From: Sphaerisporangium dianthi
GTDB taxonomy: Bacteria; Actinomycetota; Actinomycetes; Streptosporangiales; Streptosporangiaceae
Assembly (NCBI RefSeq): GCF_042654065.1
Contig: NZ_JBHSFP010000001.1
Location: 124,001 to 188,000 of the forward strand
Reading direction: 5' to 3'
Length of the DNA stretch: 64,000 nt
In this document: in pieces, positions 44,571 to 55,400 of the stretch
Layout of the letters: each line of letters starts with the position of its first letter
Numbering within the stretch: the stretch's first letter is position 1
Notes under the pieces: model-generated
What the model was told of the DNA's origin: nothing
What the model saw: the letters and a program-made list of their open reading frames with translations, nothing else
The model's database searches: none
Translations under genes and position numbers: made by a program

Positions 44571-45422
44571 TCAGAAGACGGCCAGGGTGCGACCGGCGGC
44601 CACGGCCTCGCGCACGCTGTTCGCCAGGACCGCGCCGACGCCGTCCGCGCGCGACGCGAGGACGCCCAGTCCTTCGACGTCGTCGGTGTGGGCCAGCAGG
44701 TCACGGTACTTGTCGTTGCTCCGCAGCAGATCTTGGGCGTGCAGTGCCGCGTCCGCCGCCTGGACGCGGCGCGCGTAGGCCTCCAGCGCCGCGACCTGCC
44801 CGGTCACCTCGTCGACCGATCGCCGCAGCGCGGCACGCTGCGGCGAGAGGACCGCGTGCAGTTCGGGGGTGACCACTCCCCGCGTCGCCCGCGCCTGCTC
44901 GGCGCGCAGCTCGGACTGGGTGCGGAGCCGCCTCGCGATCTCCCACAGCCGCCGGGGCAGGACGACGTCGTTGGCCACCGAGTCCAGCCACCCCAGCCGG
45001 TTGACGCGGGAGTCGTGAACCGTCTCGATGGCGTGGCCGGCGCGGTCGAGCAGCAGGCGGGCCGGCTGGTCGAGGTCGGCGGGGACGACGTATTGGTGCT
45101 GGTAGAGCTCCGTCAGGCGCCGGGGCGACCGGAGCCTCGCGTAGTGAGTGATCGGCGCGCCCACGGCCGTGGCCACCAGTAGCGGGATCACTATCCCTAG
45201 CGTTCCGTTCGCCAACGACACATCGCCGGCGGCCATCTTCCCCGACAACACGACGATCAGGTAGATGAGCAGGAGACCGCAGAACACGACGAATACGCTC
45301 GCCCTGCCAGTGGGGACGAAACGGCGGTCGGCGAGCGCGTTGTTTCCGACGATGCGCCGTTTGTCGTCGTCGGGGATGTCCGGGTCCACCACCGGCCACC
45401 TGCCGACCCACCATGAACTCAT
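44571..45422 (-). CDS. Unknown membrane protein with coiled-coil tail
   Basis: This is a 283-residue protein with two membrane helices (SVFVVFCGLLLIYLIVVLSG and TLGIVIPLLVATAVGAPIT) and a long cytoplasmic helical region of about 180 residues that likely forms a coiled coil (QSELRAEQARATRGVV, RRSVDEVTGQVAALEAYARRVQ). I do not recognise a family. The start is ATG with cat at 45420-45422, after GGGGGG; the longer frame upstream is not coding-like. No operon partner is evident. Confidence 0.8.
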   Translation of the reverse strand: MSSWWVGRWPVVDPDIPDDDKRRIVGNNALADRRFVPTGRASVFVVFCGLLLIYLIVVLSGKMAAGDVSLANGTLGIVIPLLVATAVGAPITHYARLRSPRRLTELYQHQYVVPADLDQPARLLLDRAGHAIETVHDSRVNRLGWLDSVANDVVLPRRLWEIARRLRTQSELRAEQARATRGVVTPELHAVLSPQRAALRRSVDEVTGQVAALEAYARRVQAADAALHAQDLLRSNDKYRDLLAHTDDVEGLGVLASRADGVGAVLANSVREAVAAGRTLAVF

Positions 45423-45693
45423 CGTGAAACCCCCCGGACGAGATCGCGGCCCCGCGCGCGACGCGCTCATGACCCCCGTAGTCAGAACACCCCGTGAGCC
45501 CGATCGTAACGCGCCGCGCCGCCGGTCACGCGATTCATCACCCTTATGCAATTGACGGGACTTTATGCCGTCACAACCCGATATTACGACATATCCATTA
45601 ATCGACGGGTGGCATCCCGCCTCGCGATGTTGACCTCAACCGAGGTTCATGTTTCACGATGGTCGCCCTGCACTGCCGACAAGGGAGAACGTC

Positions 45694-46539
45694 ATGATCC
45701 TGGTCACGGGCGCCACCGGCCGCGTCGGGCGGCACGCCGTTTCCGGCCTGCTGGCGGCCGGCGCCGAACTGCGGGCGCTGTCGCGCGACCCGGCGGCCGC
45801 CGGGCTGCCGGAGAAGGTCGAGGTCGTCCACGGCGACCTCGCGAAACCCGAGACCCTGGACGCGGCCCTGGACGGAGTGGAGGCGGTGTTCCTGGTCTGG
45901 CCCACCCTGTCGGCCGACCACGCCGCTCCCGCCGCGGTCGAGGCGATCGCCGCGCGCGCCAGGCGCCTCGTCTACCTGTCCGCGCGCGGCGCGGCCGGGG
46001 CGCGGGAGGCGGACGGGACGATCCTCGGCTCGCACGCCCGCCTGGAGAACCTGATCGAGCGGAGCGGGATGGAGTGGACGTTCCTGCGGGCCGGCGGCTT
46101 CGCGGCCAACACCTTGATGTGGGCGCCGCAGATCCGTGACACCGGCACCGTCCGCTGGGTGCACGGGGCCGCGCGCAGATCACTGATCCACGAACGCGAC
46201 ATCGCCGCCGTGGGCGTGCGGGCGCTGACCGGCTCAGGGCACGGCGGCGCCAGGTACGAGCTGACCGGGCCGCGCGCCCTCACGCAGATCGAGCAGGCGC
46301 ACCTCATCGGCGAGGCCATCGGCCGTCCGGTGCGCTGGGAGGAGATGGACGCGGAGGTCGCGCGGCGGGCGATGATCGACCAGGGCATGCCCCCTTCGCT
46401 GGCCGGCGCCATCGTGGACGCGCACGCCGCGATGGTGGCGGCCCCCGAGCCGGTCACCACGACCGTCGAGGAGATCACCGGGGCGCCCGCGACCGACTTC
46501 CGCCAGTGGGCCGCCGACCACGCCGCCGACTTCCGCTGA
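45694..46539 (+). CDS. NmrA-like NAD(P)-binding SDR protein
   Basis: This is a 281-residue atypical short-chain dehydrogenase. The N-terminal dinucleotide-binding motif is ILVTGATGRVGRHAV, followed by VVHGDLAKPETLDAAL and the NmrA-like MEWTFLRAGGFAANTL. The catalytic Tyr-x-x-x-Lys of classical SDRs is absent, as in NmrA/QOR2-type proteins, which may be redox sensors or quinone reductases. GGGAGA precedes the ATG. An upstream region (45540-45690) is AT-richer and probably contains the promoter. Confidence 0.92.
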   Translation: MILVTGATGRVGRHAVSGLLAAGAELRALSRDPAAAGLPEKVEVVHGDLAKPETLDAALDGVEAVFLVWPTLSADHAAPAAVEAIAARARRLVYLSARGAAGAREADGTILGSHARLENLIERSGMEWTFLRAGGFAANTLMWAPQIRDTGTVRWVHGAARRSLIHERDIAAVGVRALTGSGHGGARYELTGPRALTQIEQAHLIGEAIGRPVRWEEMDAEVARRAMIDQGMPPSLAGAIVDAHAAMVAAPEPVTTTVEEITGAPATDFRQWAADHAADFR

Positions 46540-47117
46540 CCCCGGAGCCAGTGGTCCCCTCACCGGGAGAACGCTTCCCCCCGACCGCCCGCCGGTACAG
46601 CCGCCGTTGAAGCGGCGCCCGCGGTGCCCGCGTGCGGCGGTGCGGGAGAAAGGGCGCCCATGGCGCCTCCGAGAGCCTCGATCTAGGGCTGTAGGCGCTC
46701 CTGCAACCACCGCGGTACGAGCGCTCCCCTCGGCTGCCGCGCCGTAACCGCGAGCGCCGTCGATCCGGCCTGCGCCGACGGCGCGCCCCCGTCGGCCGCG
46801 ACCGGAACCCGGCCCGCTCGTCACCCCGCGCCCGAAGGCCGATTCGGTACAGCCGCCTACGACGAAAGGGAAAAGCGGGTACCGCGCTGGTTTACCAGGA
46901 TCAATCGATGAGCGTATTGGCATCGAAAACCGCCGTGATTAGCCTGAAGATCAGCTGGACGGACACATCGTCGCCTTTCCTGTCGTGCCGCTGCCGCGCT
47001 CCCACCGGCACGGCTTCGATGGCACGGCTCCGGCGGCACGGCCGGCCGGACGCGGCTTCGGTTCCCGCCCGGTGATCTCAGCGCGGATCGAGATGTCGGC
47101 ACGGGGGTGAGCGGCAC
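46540..47117. other. Gene-poor region upstream of SARP regulator
   Basis: This 578-bp stretch has no conserved gene. Its 3' part (46850-46980) is relatively AT-rich and probably contains the promoter of the SARP gene, with one short ORF possible at 46908-47075. Confidence 0.5.
46908..47075 (+). CDS. Possible 55-aa small protein
   Basis: The ATG at 46908 is 7 bases after AGGA and opens a 55-codon frame that ends TGA at 47073-47075, 42 bp before the SARP gene. The translation starts MSVLASKTAVISLKISWTDT and has two Cys (SCRC) then a basic tail. Codon use is only partly biased. It could be a leader peptide of the SARP gene or chance; no family is recognised. Confidence 0.25.
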   Translation: MSVLASKTAVISLKISWTDTSSPFLSCRCRAPTGTASMARLRRHGRPDAASVPAR

Positions 47118-49022
47118 ATGCGATTACAGGTCCTCGGGCCGATGCGGTTCTGGACCGGTTCGGACTGGGCCCCGGTCCCCGGCCCTCGCCCCCGGACCCT
47201 GCTGGCCCTGCTGACGATCGACATGGGGCGGCCGGTCTCCACAGCCCACATGGTGTCCGAACTGTGGCCCGCCAACCCGCCCGCGACGGCGCCGACCCTG
47301 ATCCGGGGCTACGTGTCGCAACTGCGGCGCGCACTCGGAGACCTCGGCGACGACACCATCCTCACCCGGCCCTCCGGGTACGAGATGCCCTCGGCACCGG
47401 AGGCGACCGATGTCAGCCTGTTCGACGCCCTGACCTCGCAGGGCAGCACGGCTCTGGTCAAGGGCGCCGCGGAGGAGGCCCACCGGCTGCTGTCCCAGGC
47501 GCTCGCCCTCTGGCGCGGCGAGCCCTACTCCGACGCTCTGCTCACCTCGAGGGCCGCGGCCGAGGTGAGCAGGCTGGGCGAGCGCCGCCTGGTCGCCACC
47601 GAAGCCCACATCGAGGCAGGGCTGCTGTGCGGCCGGGGCCACGAGCTCATCCACGAGCTCCAGTGCCTGACGAGTGAACATCCCCTGCGGGAAGGTCTGT
47701 GGGCGCAGCTCATGCGGGCGCTGTACGCCGCAGACCGGCGCGCCGCCGCCCTGGACTCCTACCGCAGGGCGCGGCAGGCACTCGTCGGGGAACTCGGCCT
47801 GGAACCCGGCCCCGACCTGCGGGAACTCCACCAGGCCATCCTTGAGGGCAGCCCCTTGCCCGGCCCCGCGCCCGCCCACACTCCCGCGCCCCGCGGCCGA
47901 GCCTCGGACGCCCCCGCCCCGGCATCGCTTCCCCTGGAACTACGCCGGGACGTAGCGGCGTTCATCGGCCGGCAGCAAGACCTGGCATCCTTGCAGCGTC
48001 TCATGACCGGCTCCCGGAGGTCGAGCGCCGTCGTGATCACCGGGGCCGGCGGCATGGGCAAATCGGCCCTGGCGATCCACCTGGCCCATCGTCTGCGCGA
48101 CCACTTCCCCGACGGCCAACTCCACCTCTGCCTCCAGGGGACCGGCGAAGGGCTCAAGCCCCTCCAACCCGCGGAAGCCCTGAGCCGCATGCTGCGCGCC
48201 CTCGGCGTCGCCCCTGCCGACGTGCCGGCGGAACCCGATGAGGCCGCCGCCCGGTTCCGTTCACTGACGTCGGGCCGCAGCATGCTGGTGCTCCTGGACA
48301 ACGCGGTCGACGCGGCCCAGATCGAGCCTCTGCTCCCAGGTGACCCGTGCGCGGTACTGGTGACCAGCCGGCGTTCCCTGAGCACCCTGGACGGTACCGT
48401 CCACCTTCTGAACAACTTGTCGGAGCAGGAGTCACTGCTGCTGCTCGGCCGACTGGCAGGCGAGGAGCGCATCACCACCGACCCCGACGCGGCCCTGCGA
48501 ATCGTCCGGTACTGCGAGGGGCTCCCGCTCGCCGTACGCATCGCCGGCGCTCGCCTGGCGGCCCGGCCGCATTGGCCGCTCCGCTGGCTGGCGGACAGGC
48601 TGAGCAGCGAACAGCACCGCCTCGACGAACTGCAAATAGATGGCCTGGCCGTACGATCCGCCTTCGCCGTCAGCTTGCATGATCTGGAAGCCGATCCGAG
48701 CGGACGAGACCAGAGCCGCTTGTTCCGCCTCCTCGGTCTGTCGCACCGGCCCTACGTCACGGGGCCCCTCGCCGCCGCGCTCACAGGCACAACCGTCGAT
48801 CAGGCCGAGTGGCTGCTTGAGAAACTGCTCGACGCCCGCCTCCTGGAGTCCCTCGAACCGAGCAGCTACCGGATGCATGATCTGATGCGCCTTTTCGCCA
48901 AGGAGCAGGCCTCCCTGCCACCTTCTTCCTCAGGAACAGGACGTCGCACTTCGCACGATGGCCTGCTGTCTCACGACGTCGGCCCCTGTGGATCTCCGGC
49001 CGGAGCATCTCCTCTCCGCTGA
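47118..49022 (+). CDS. SARP/NB-ARC transcriptional regulator, probably truncated
   Basis: This is a 634-residue AfsR-like regulator. Residues 1-95 form the OmpR-type winged helix (LIRGYVSQLRRALG), 100-245 the bacterial transcriptional activation domain (BTAD; ALYAADRRAAALDSYRRAR), and 280-600 the NB-ARC ATPase with Walker A (ITGAGGMGKSALA) and Walker B (SMLVLLDNAVDAAQIEPLLPG). The winged-helix end MHDLMRLFAKEQA is normal, but then the sequence becomes Ser/Arg-rich and stops, where AfsR-type proteins continue with TPR repeats. A shift to another frame gives QEQDVALRTMACCL, which resembles the expected continuation, so a frameshift is likely. SARPs usually activate secondary metabolism genes; the target here is unknown. 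Confidence 0.88.
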   Translation: MRLQVLGPMRFWTGSDWAPVPGPRPRTLLALLTIDMGRPVSTAHMVSELWPANPPATAPTLIRGYVSQLRRALGDLGDDTILTRPSGYEMPSAPEATDVSLFDALTSQGSTALVKGAAEEAHRLLSQALALWRGEPYSDALLTSRAAAEVSRLGERRLVATEAHIEAGLLCGRGHELIHELQCLTSEHPLREGLWAQLMRALYAADRRAAALDSYRRARQALVGELGLEPGPDLRELHQAILEGSPLPGPAPAHTPAPRGRASDAPAPASLPLELRRDVAAFIGRQQDLASLQRLMTGSRRSSAVVITGAGGMGKSALAIHLAHRLRDHFPDGQLHLCLQGTGEGLKPLQPAEALSRMLRALGVAPADVPAEPDEAAARFRSLTSGRSMLVLLDNAVDAAQIEPLLPGDPCAVLVTSRRSLSTLDGTVHLLNNLSEQESLLLLGRLAGEERITTDPDAALRIVRYCEGLPLAVRIAGARLAARPHWPLRWLADRLSSEQHRLDELQIDGLAVRSAFAVSLHDLEADPSGRDQSRLFRLLGLSHRPYVTGPLAAALTGTTVDQAEWLLEKLLDARLLESLEPSSYRMHDLMRLFAKEQASLPPSSSGTGRRTSHDGLLSHDVGPCGSPAGASPLR

Positions 49023-49031
49023 GGGGCATGG

Positions 49032-49403
49032 TCAACCGCACGCCGACACGAACCTCTCGACGCTCGACCGAAGAGCGTCGAGGAGCTCTCGATAACGCTC
49101 TTCATGCCCTTCCGCCTCCAGGTGCTCGCGCACCGGATAGAACGCCGCCCAGGCGGCGTGGATGCCCCGCGCCGATTCGCTGCCGAGGGTCGATCTGGCG
49201 AGTAGCTCCCCGGTGCCGAGGGTTCGTTTGCCTTCGACGGCGACCCACCGGTTGAAACGAGCCTGCGCGGCGATCAATTCGCCGATCTGCTCCAGCACGT
49301 CATTTCCGACGAGCCCGTCGATCATTATCTGGATGAGGAGATTGCGCAGGTGATTATGCGTGGGACCTTTCAGCTCCGGCGGGATCTCCCATTCTTCAGT
49401 CAC
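49032..49403 (-). CDS. Candidate immunity protein of the RHS toxin
   Basis: This is a 123-residue, acidic, mostly helical cytoplasmic protein with no signal peptide or recognised domain. It starts with GTG after GAGAGG and lies 60 bp downstream of the RHS gene on the same strand. Polymorphic toxins encode their immunity protein directly after the toxin C-terminus, so by position, size and charge this is a candidate immunity gene. There is no direct evidence for binding. Alternatives: an unrelated small gene. The segment ARFNRWVAVEGKRTLGTGELLARS has no family I know. Confidence 0.65.
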   Translation of the reverse strand: MTEEWEIPPELKGPTHNHLRNLLIQIMIDGLVGNDVLEQIGELIAAQARFNRWVAVEGKRTLGTGELLARSTLGSESARGIHAAWAAFYPVREHLEAEGHEERYRELLDALRSSVERFVSACG

Positions 49404-49463
49404 CAGTCGACGCCTCTCGGAGAACTCGAGTCAGAGCCCGCTCGCCCATGCCGCGGATGCGCA

Positions 49464-52400
49464 TCAGCGGCCGTACAGGAAGTTGTCGTTGATCCAGCTG
49501 TAGAAGCCACCGGTCGTGTCCGGAACCCCCCGGACCCTTCCCGCGCGCAGGATGTCCGCACAGTATGTCATGCATGACTTCGTTTCCAGGTCGTAGTCAC
49601 CGAGAACCCTCAGCGTGGACTTCTGATAAGCGAGGGCCAGGTCACCGCGCGGGAGCGGAATGTACTTCTCCACCGCCTCCAGCGTGTGCTCCTCCGTCCA
49701 TCGTCGGCCGATGGCGCGCGTACCGATCGTCCCCATCTGGTGCGTGTGCAGGCTTTCACCGGCGTACCGGACCTGAATCGTCGCGTGGCCCTTGTCCATA
49801 TAGACGATGGCGACTCCCGACAGGTTCTTCCGACCGAGAGTGATAGCGCCGCGGTCGGCGCCGTACCGGGCCGCGTTGGACCCGAACCGCTTGGCCAGCG
49901 CCTTCAATCCACTCTTGAGAAGGCCCGCGCCTCTGACGATCGTGCGGCCTTCCCCCGCTGCGCCGCCCCCGACGGGAGTGATGAGGGACGGGCCGATGAA
50001 TTCCCGCCCTACCTTGAATGCCCAGGAATCGCGATCAGCATCCAGGTCTTCATCGATGTACGAGTCTATGCGGCGGGTGGTCTTGTTATCCGTCGCGTAT
50101 AGATTGCCGTTGCTGAGCTGATTCCAGCCCTTGTAGAGGTCGTTGACGTAACTCAACGTCCCGGCCAACGCATTCTTTGCCTGGCAGCCGACGTTGTACC
50201 ATCTGCAGCCGGACTTCGGTGCGGGGGCCGATCCACCTCCACCCCCACCACCGCCACCACCGCCACCGCCGCCGCCACCGCCGCCACCGCCGCCGCCGCC
50301 GCCGGAATTGCATCCGATGCCCGCGTAGAGGCAGTCCTGATTCCCTGAGAGCGGGCCGTCGAGCCCTTCGGGGTCACTCATGGTGACAGGTGTGTGGTTG
50401 GCGTAGGAGTAGCCGTCCCAGCTTTGCGGGTACTCCATGTTGAACAGCGGGTCGACGGAGACGAAGCGGCCGATGTTCGCGTCGTACTCGCGTGCACCGA
50501 GGTGAGTCAGGGACGTACTGGAGTCGATGGTGCCACCGACGAAGCCCTTCTCGCCGGGCCACGTACCGGTCGCGGTGCCGCGCGACTGTCCGAAGGGGGT
50601 GAAACGGCGCTTGGCGAGATCGCCGGTCGTCGCGTCGATCGCCAGCTCACCGGTACCGTGATGGTCGGACGACAGCAAGGTGACGCCCGCGGTGGTGCGC
50701 ATCGCGACCGTGTCGCCGCTCTGGGTGTAATAGCGGGTGGCCTTGGTGCTTGTGGCCCCCTTGTCGAGACGGATCTCCAGGGCCGACAGATACAAGGTGG
50801 TACCGCCCGGATCGCGGCGGATCATCCGGTCGCCGGCGGCCTTGTAGGCGAAGCTGGTCTCACCGGTGGCCGGATCGGCGACCTTGACGAGATGGCCTTC
50901 GGCGTCCCAGGTGAGGCTCTGGTCGCCGGTTCCGGTGTTGCGCCTCGTGGTGTTGCCGGTGGCGTCGTATGCGTAGCCCTCGGTGTGTGCGCCGGTCCCG
51001 GTCTGGGTGACCCCGGCGAGCTGATGTCCTTTGAATGAAGCGTCGACGCCGGTGCCGCCCGCATAGGCATAGGAGCGTGTGGAGGCGAGATGGTTGCCCG
51101 CGTCGTACCGGGTCTCGGTGGCGCGGTTGCCGCTCCCGTCATAGGTGTATGCGGACCTGTAGGGCGCGGCGCCGCCAAGGGTCGCCGAGGCGGGGTCGGT
51201 GGCGCAGGTGCCGGCGCCCTGCGCCCAGGCGTCGGTGAGCCTCCTCAGATGGTCATACCGGTAGCACTGGTTGTCGGTGCCGTCGCGGGAGACATCGGCG
51301 ATCTGGGTGACATTGCCGGCATCGTCGTGAGTGTAGGTGGCGCTCCGGTCGACGCCGGTCATGCCGGCGTGGACGGTGGTGCTGGTCTTCAGCCGCCGGC
51401 TACCGAACTCGTAGCCGTAGACCTGGTCGACCTGTTTGCCGCTGCCGCCGGTGGACAGGCGCCTGCCCAGCAGCTTGCCGGTCTTGCTGTAGTCGGTGCC
51501 GATGACGTACGACGACAGGTTGCCGGTCAGTTTCACCGGGCGGCCGAGCGCGTCGTAGGCCGGGGTGATCACCTCGGCCGACAGCCCGCCCGCGGCCGGG
51601 CTACTGACCGACTGCACGCTTCCGTCGAGGTTGTACACCGTGTTGAACTGGTAGCCGCCAGAAGGCGCGAGCGCCGCCTCGGCCGCGGGGAGGCCGGTCA
51701 GGGTCACCGTGATGCGGGTCGGCCGGTTCCTGTTGTCGTAGAAGTTGACCGTCTCGGTGTAGCCGGCGCCGTTCGCATGGCTGGTGGAGCCGGTCGGCTG
51801 TCCCTTGAGCACCGTGTCGTAGGTCCACTCGGCCAGCGTGGTGCCGGGGCTGCCGTTGGTCGTGTCGTACCTGGCGGTCTTCCTGCCGATCGGGTCGTAG
51901 GTGACGGTGATCTTCCTGCCGCGGGCGTCCTCGGTCTGCACGAGTTGGTCGAGGTCGTCGTAGGCGAACCTGGTGACGCCCTTGTCGGGATCGGATTCCT
52001 GGATCTTGCGGCCTCGTAGGTCGTAGTCGTAGGTCCAGGTGTGGCCGCCGGGCCCCTTGATCGACTTCAGCTGCCCGGCGGGCGTGTAGGTGTAGAAGGA
52101 GGAGTCGTATCCGTTCGGCCTGTGTCGGCGAACCTCGACCTGCCTGCCCTGCGCGTCGACCAGGCTGGTGGTGGGGATGCCACCGTCGGGCGGGGTGACG
52201 GTCGTCCAGTCACCACCGTAGGCGTAAGTGGTGCGCCACTTCTCGCCGGTGTCGCTGTTGCCGGCCAGCAGCCGCTCCGCGACGACGCGGCCGAGCCCGT
52301 CGTAGGTGTAGACGGTCTGGGTCTCCACCTGCCCGGGGGTGTCCACACCGAACAGCGCTTCACCGGGGGCACCGTCGGCGTAGTACGCGGCGTAGGTCCG

Positions 52401-55400
52401 ATCCACAGTGCCCCGCGCGTTGTAGAAGGTGTCGGCGATCAGCCGGCCGCCATCCGGACCAGGCTGCTGTGTCTGTCGGGTCCGGAGCCAGCCATCCAGC
52501 AGCTCGTATGAGGTGTCCTGGCCTCCGTCGTTGTTCAGGTCCTTGGCGACCACCGCGGTGATCTTGCCCGCCGTCGTCCGGTAGCCGAATTCCCGAGTGG
52601 GAACCTGTGCGGTGGTGCGGTCCGGCCCCCACACCTTCGTCACCCTGCCAAGAGCGTCCAGGGCGTTGACGGTCGTCTTCCCGCCCGGGTCGGTGGAGCG
52701 CAGGGCACTGCCCCAGGCTGGATCGATCTCGGAAACCGTGGTCATGGCGGAGCCGGCGTCCCCGCTCCTGACCGGTGGTCCAGTGGCCGTCACCTTGGTG
52801 GTCAGGCCGTTCGTGTCGGTGTAGGCGGTGGTCGTGGTGCGCTCCACCGGGGTGGCCGCGGTGTTGTCGACCAGCGTCACGCTCTTCGGCCTGCCATACG
52901 CGTCGTATGCGGTCCTGGTCGCGGGGACGTACCGGACCGTCCCGCTGGTGGTGCCGGAGACCGCCACCTTGTCGGTCGCCGTGACGAGCCCCTTGGACGG
53001 CGCCGCTCCGAACACTCCGCCGTCGTAGTAGGTGCGCACGTCGGAGATGAGCTGCTTGGTGAGGTCGACGGCAGCGTCGCAGGACGCGGCGACCGTCCGC
53101 ACCTGCGCCGGTTGGCCGACCAGCCAGTCGTCGGTGTTCCGCGCCGCCATCGTGGTGGTGGTGCAACGGTTGTCAGCCTCGGTGGAGGTGTCCCCCAAGT
53201 CGTCGACTTGAGTGGGCATGCCCGTCGTGGTGTCGAAGGAGTTGCTGGTGCTCTTGGTTTCCCGCCATCTCCCGCCGTCGAGCGAGGTCAACGTCCGGCT
53301 GGTCTTGGTCGCGATCAGGTTGGCGGTGACCGTCCCGAAGGAGCGGGTCCGAGAGGCCGTCTGGTGATGCCATGGCGAGTTCACGATCTTGGACACCACC
53401 GCCCCGCCACTCTTGTCATAGGTGACCGACCGGACCTCGAACCCCTGGAGGGAGCCGTGGTCAGGGTAGGAGCCGCCCTCACCGTCGGAGACGTCGACGT
53501 CCTTCTCGCCGCCGCCCGCGTTGAGGCGGTCGCCGTCCATGCCTTGGAAGTACCAGTGGTCGACCTGCCCGGGCGTGCCGCTGGTGGCCCCGGTCTTCAC
53601 CCGGACCTTGTCATAGCCGCGCCACTGCGACCACGTCTTGTACTTCTCCGGCGTGAGCCCGTCATCGTCGTCGTAGTGCCAGGCGGGGCGGCCGATGCTG
53701 TAGTCGTACCTGGTGACCATGTCCGGCGATCCGCCGGTCAGATCCGTCTGGACGGTCTCGGTCACCACGTACTTGTGGAACCAGTCGAGGGTGGGGTCGT
53801 CGCTGACGCCGCTGCTCTTCACCCAGTACGCGGGGAAGCACCGACGGTGGTTGGTGTGCGGGACGGGCAGGTCGGCGGTGGTGCAATCAGCGCCCGAGTA
53901 GTCGACCTCGAGGACTCCGCCGAACTCGTTGTAGACCGTGCCGAGCCGGTTCTTCACGAACGGACCGAGGTCGTCGCCGAGCTTGTCCACCCGGTTCGGC
54001 AGCTGGGTGTAGACGAACGACACGGGTGGCAGCGCGACCGGCGTCGTCCCCGCGAGACCGGTGTGGACGATGGACGTCAGCAGCAGCTGCCGGTCCACGT
54101 CCGCCATTCCCCACGTGTGCTTCAGCTCCCAGGAGTCCACGGGGCGGTAGCCGCTGCCGTCCGCCTTCACGATCTGCGTGGTGACCTTGGTCAGCCGCTT
54201 GCGGGACCAGAACGTCGGCGACGACGTGCCGTGGTCCTCCTTGCACTCCTGGCCGGAGTCGCAGTGCAAGTCCCAGGGCACGTCCTCCCAGTACTCGGCA
54301 TGATCCTTGATCTTGGCCTCGGCGCAGTCGGCGGAATCCGCGCGGATGCACCGCTCGGAGACCTCGAAATCGACCCGGGCGGGCGCCTTGGCGGGGACCA
54401 GGTCGTCGGCACGCAAGCCGTACTCGATGTGGTCGACGTAGCCGCCGCGCACGTACGGGGTTTCATCCTCGCTGCCGAGGTCGCGGCCGTAGTGGTTCTT
54501 CTCCTGGGAGTAGAAGTAGGTGACGGCGTTCCCGTCCCGGTCGACGACCTTGTCCAGGTTCCACCGCCACGCCTGCTGGCACCAGGAGTCCTTGAACTCG
54601 GCCTTGTGGCAGGGCTCGCCGTCGTCGTCGCCGAACACCGGCACCGTCCAGGCCGACCTGGTCTGCGGCTTGCCGGCGACCAGGGTGTTCAGCCCGAAGA
54701 AGTACTGAGTGCCGTCGGTGGTGGTGACCTTCCAGTACTCCCCGCCGTTGTCACCGTTGTCAATGTCGCCACTGGTCAGCTTCTCGATACGGGTGCCGTC
54801 GTCGTTCTTCATGCGCCACGTACGGCCCCCGGCGGAGATCAGCTCGCCGCCCTTGCCGTTCAGCGTCATCGTGGCGTTGTCATACCCCCAGCACAAATCT
54901 CCGGGGTAGATGTCATGGGTGGAGTTCTTCGGCACGCCGTCGTCCTTGCAGGACTTGTAGCGGCGCTCGATGTAGCCAGGCCACAAATCGAACCCGTCGC
55001 CCGCCCAGGACGGCTGGGTGTTGGTGTTGGACGTCCGGCCGTCGATGGACGAAGAGGAGTAGGAAAGGCCAAGGTTCGGCGTCAGACCGCCCGCCACCGG
55101 CGGCACCCGCATCGGGTACGACCAGGTGAAGTCCCCCGACTGGGCGCCGATGTCCCACGTCGCCGACGCCGACAACGGGGTCGCCTTGTAATCGCCCTTG
55201 TCTCCGGAAGGCTCCGAGGCGGCCGCCAGCACCATCGCCGCTCCGCCCGCCGGCGCGGTGGCCACCTGCGCGCTCAGCGTCTGGTCGCCGGTGTCGTTGA
55301 CCGACGCCACCGGTGTCGCCGCACGGCACGCCGCAGCATCCGGAGTGGTGAGCGCACAGGAGGGCAACCGCACCAACCGCAGACGCGAGCCGTACGACGC

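Noticed and set aside
46908..47075. Small Cys-containing ORF as a lanthipeptide-type precursor
   Set aside because: No modifying enzyme, protease or transporter is nearby and the Cys/Ser pattern is not characteristic. It is kept only as a weak small ORF.
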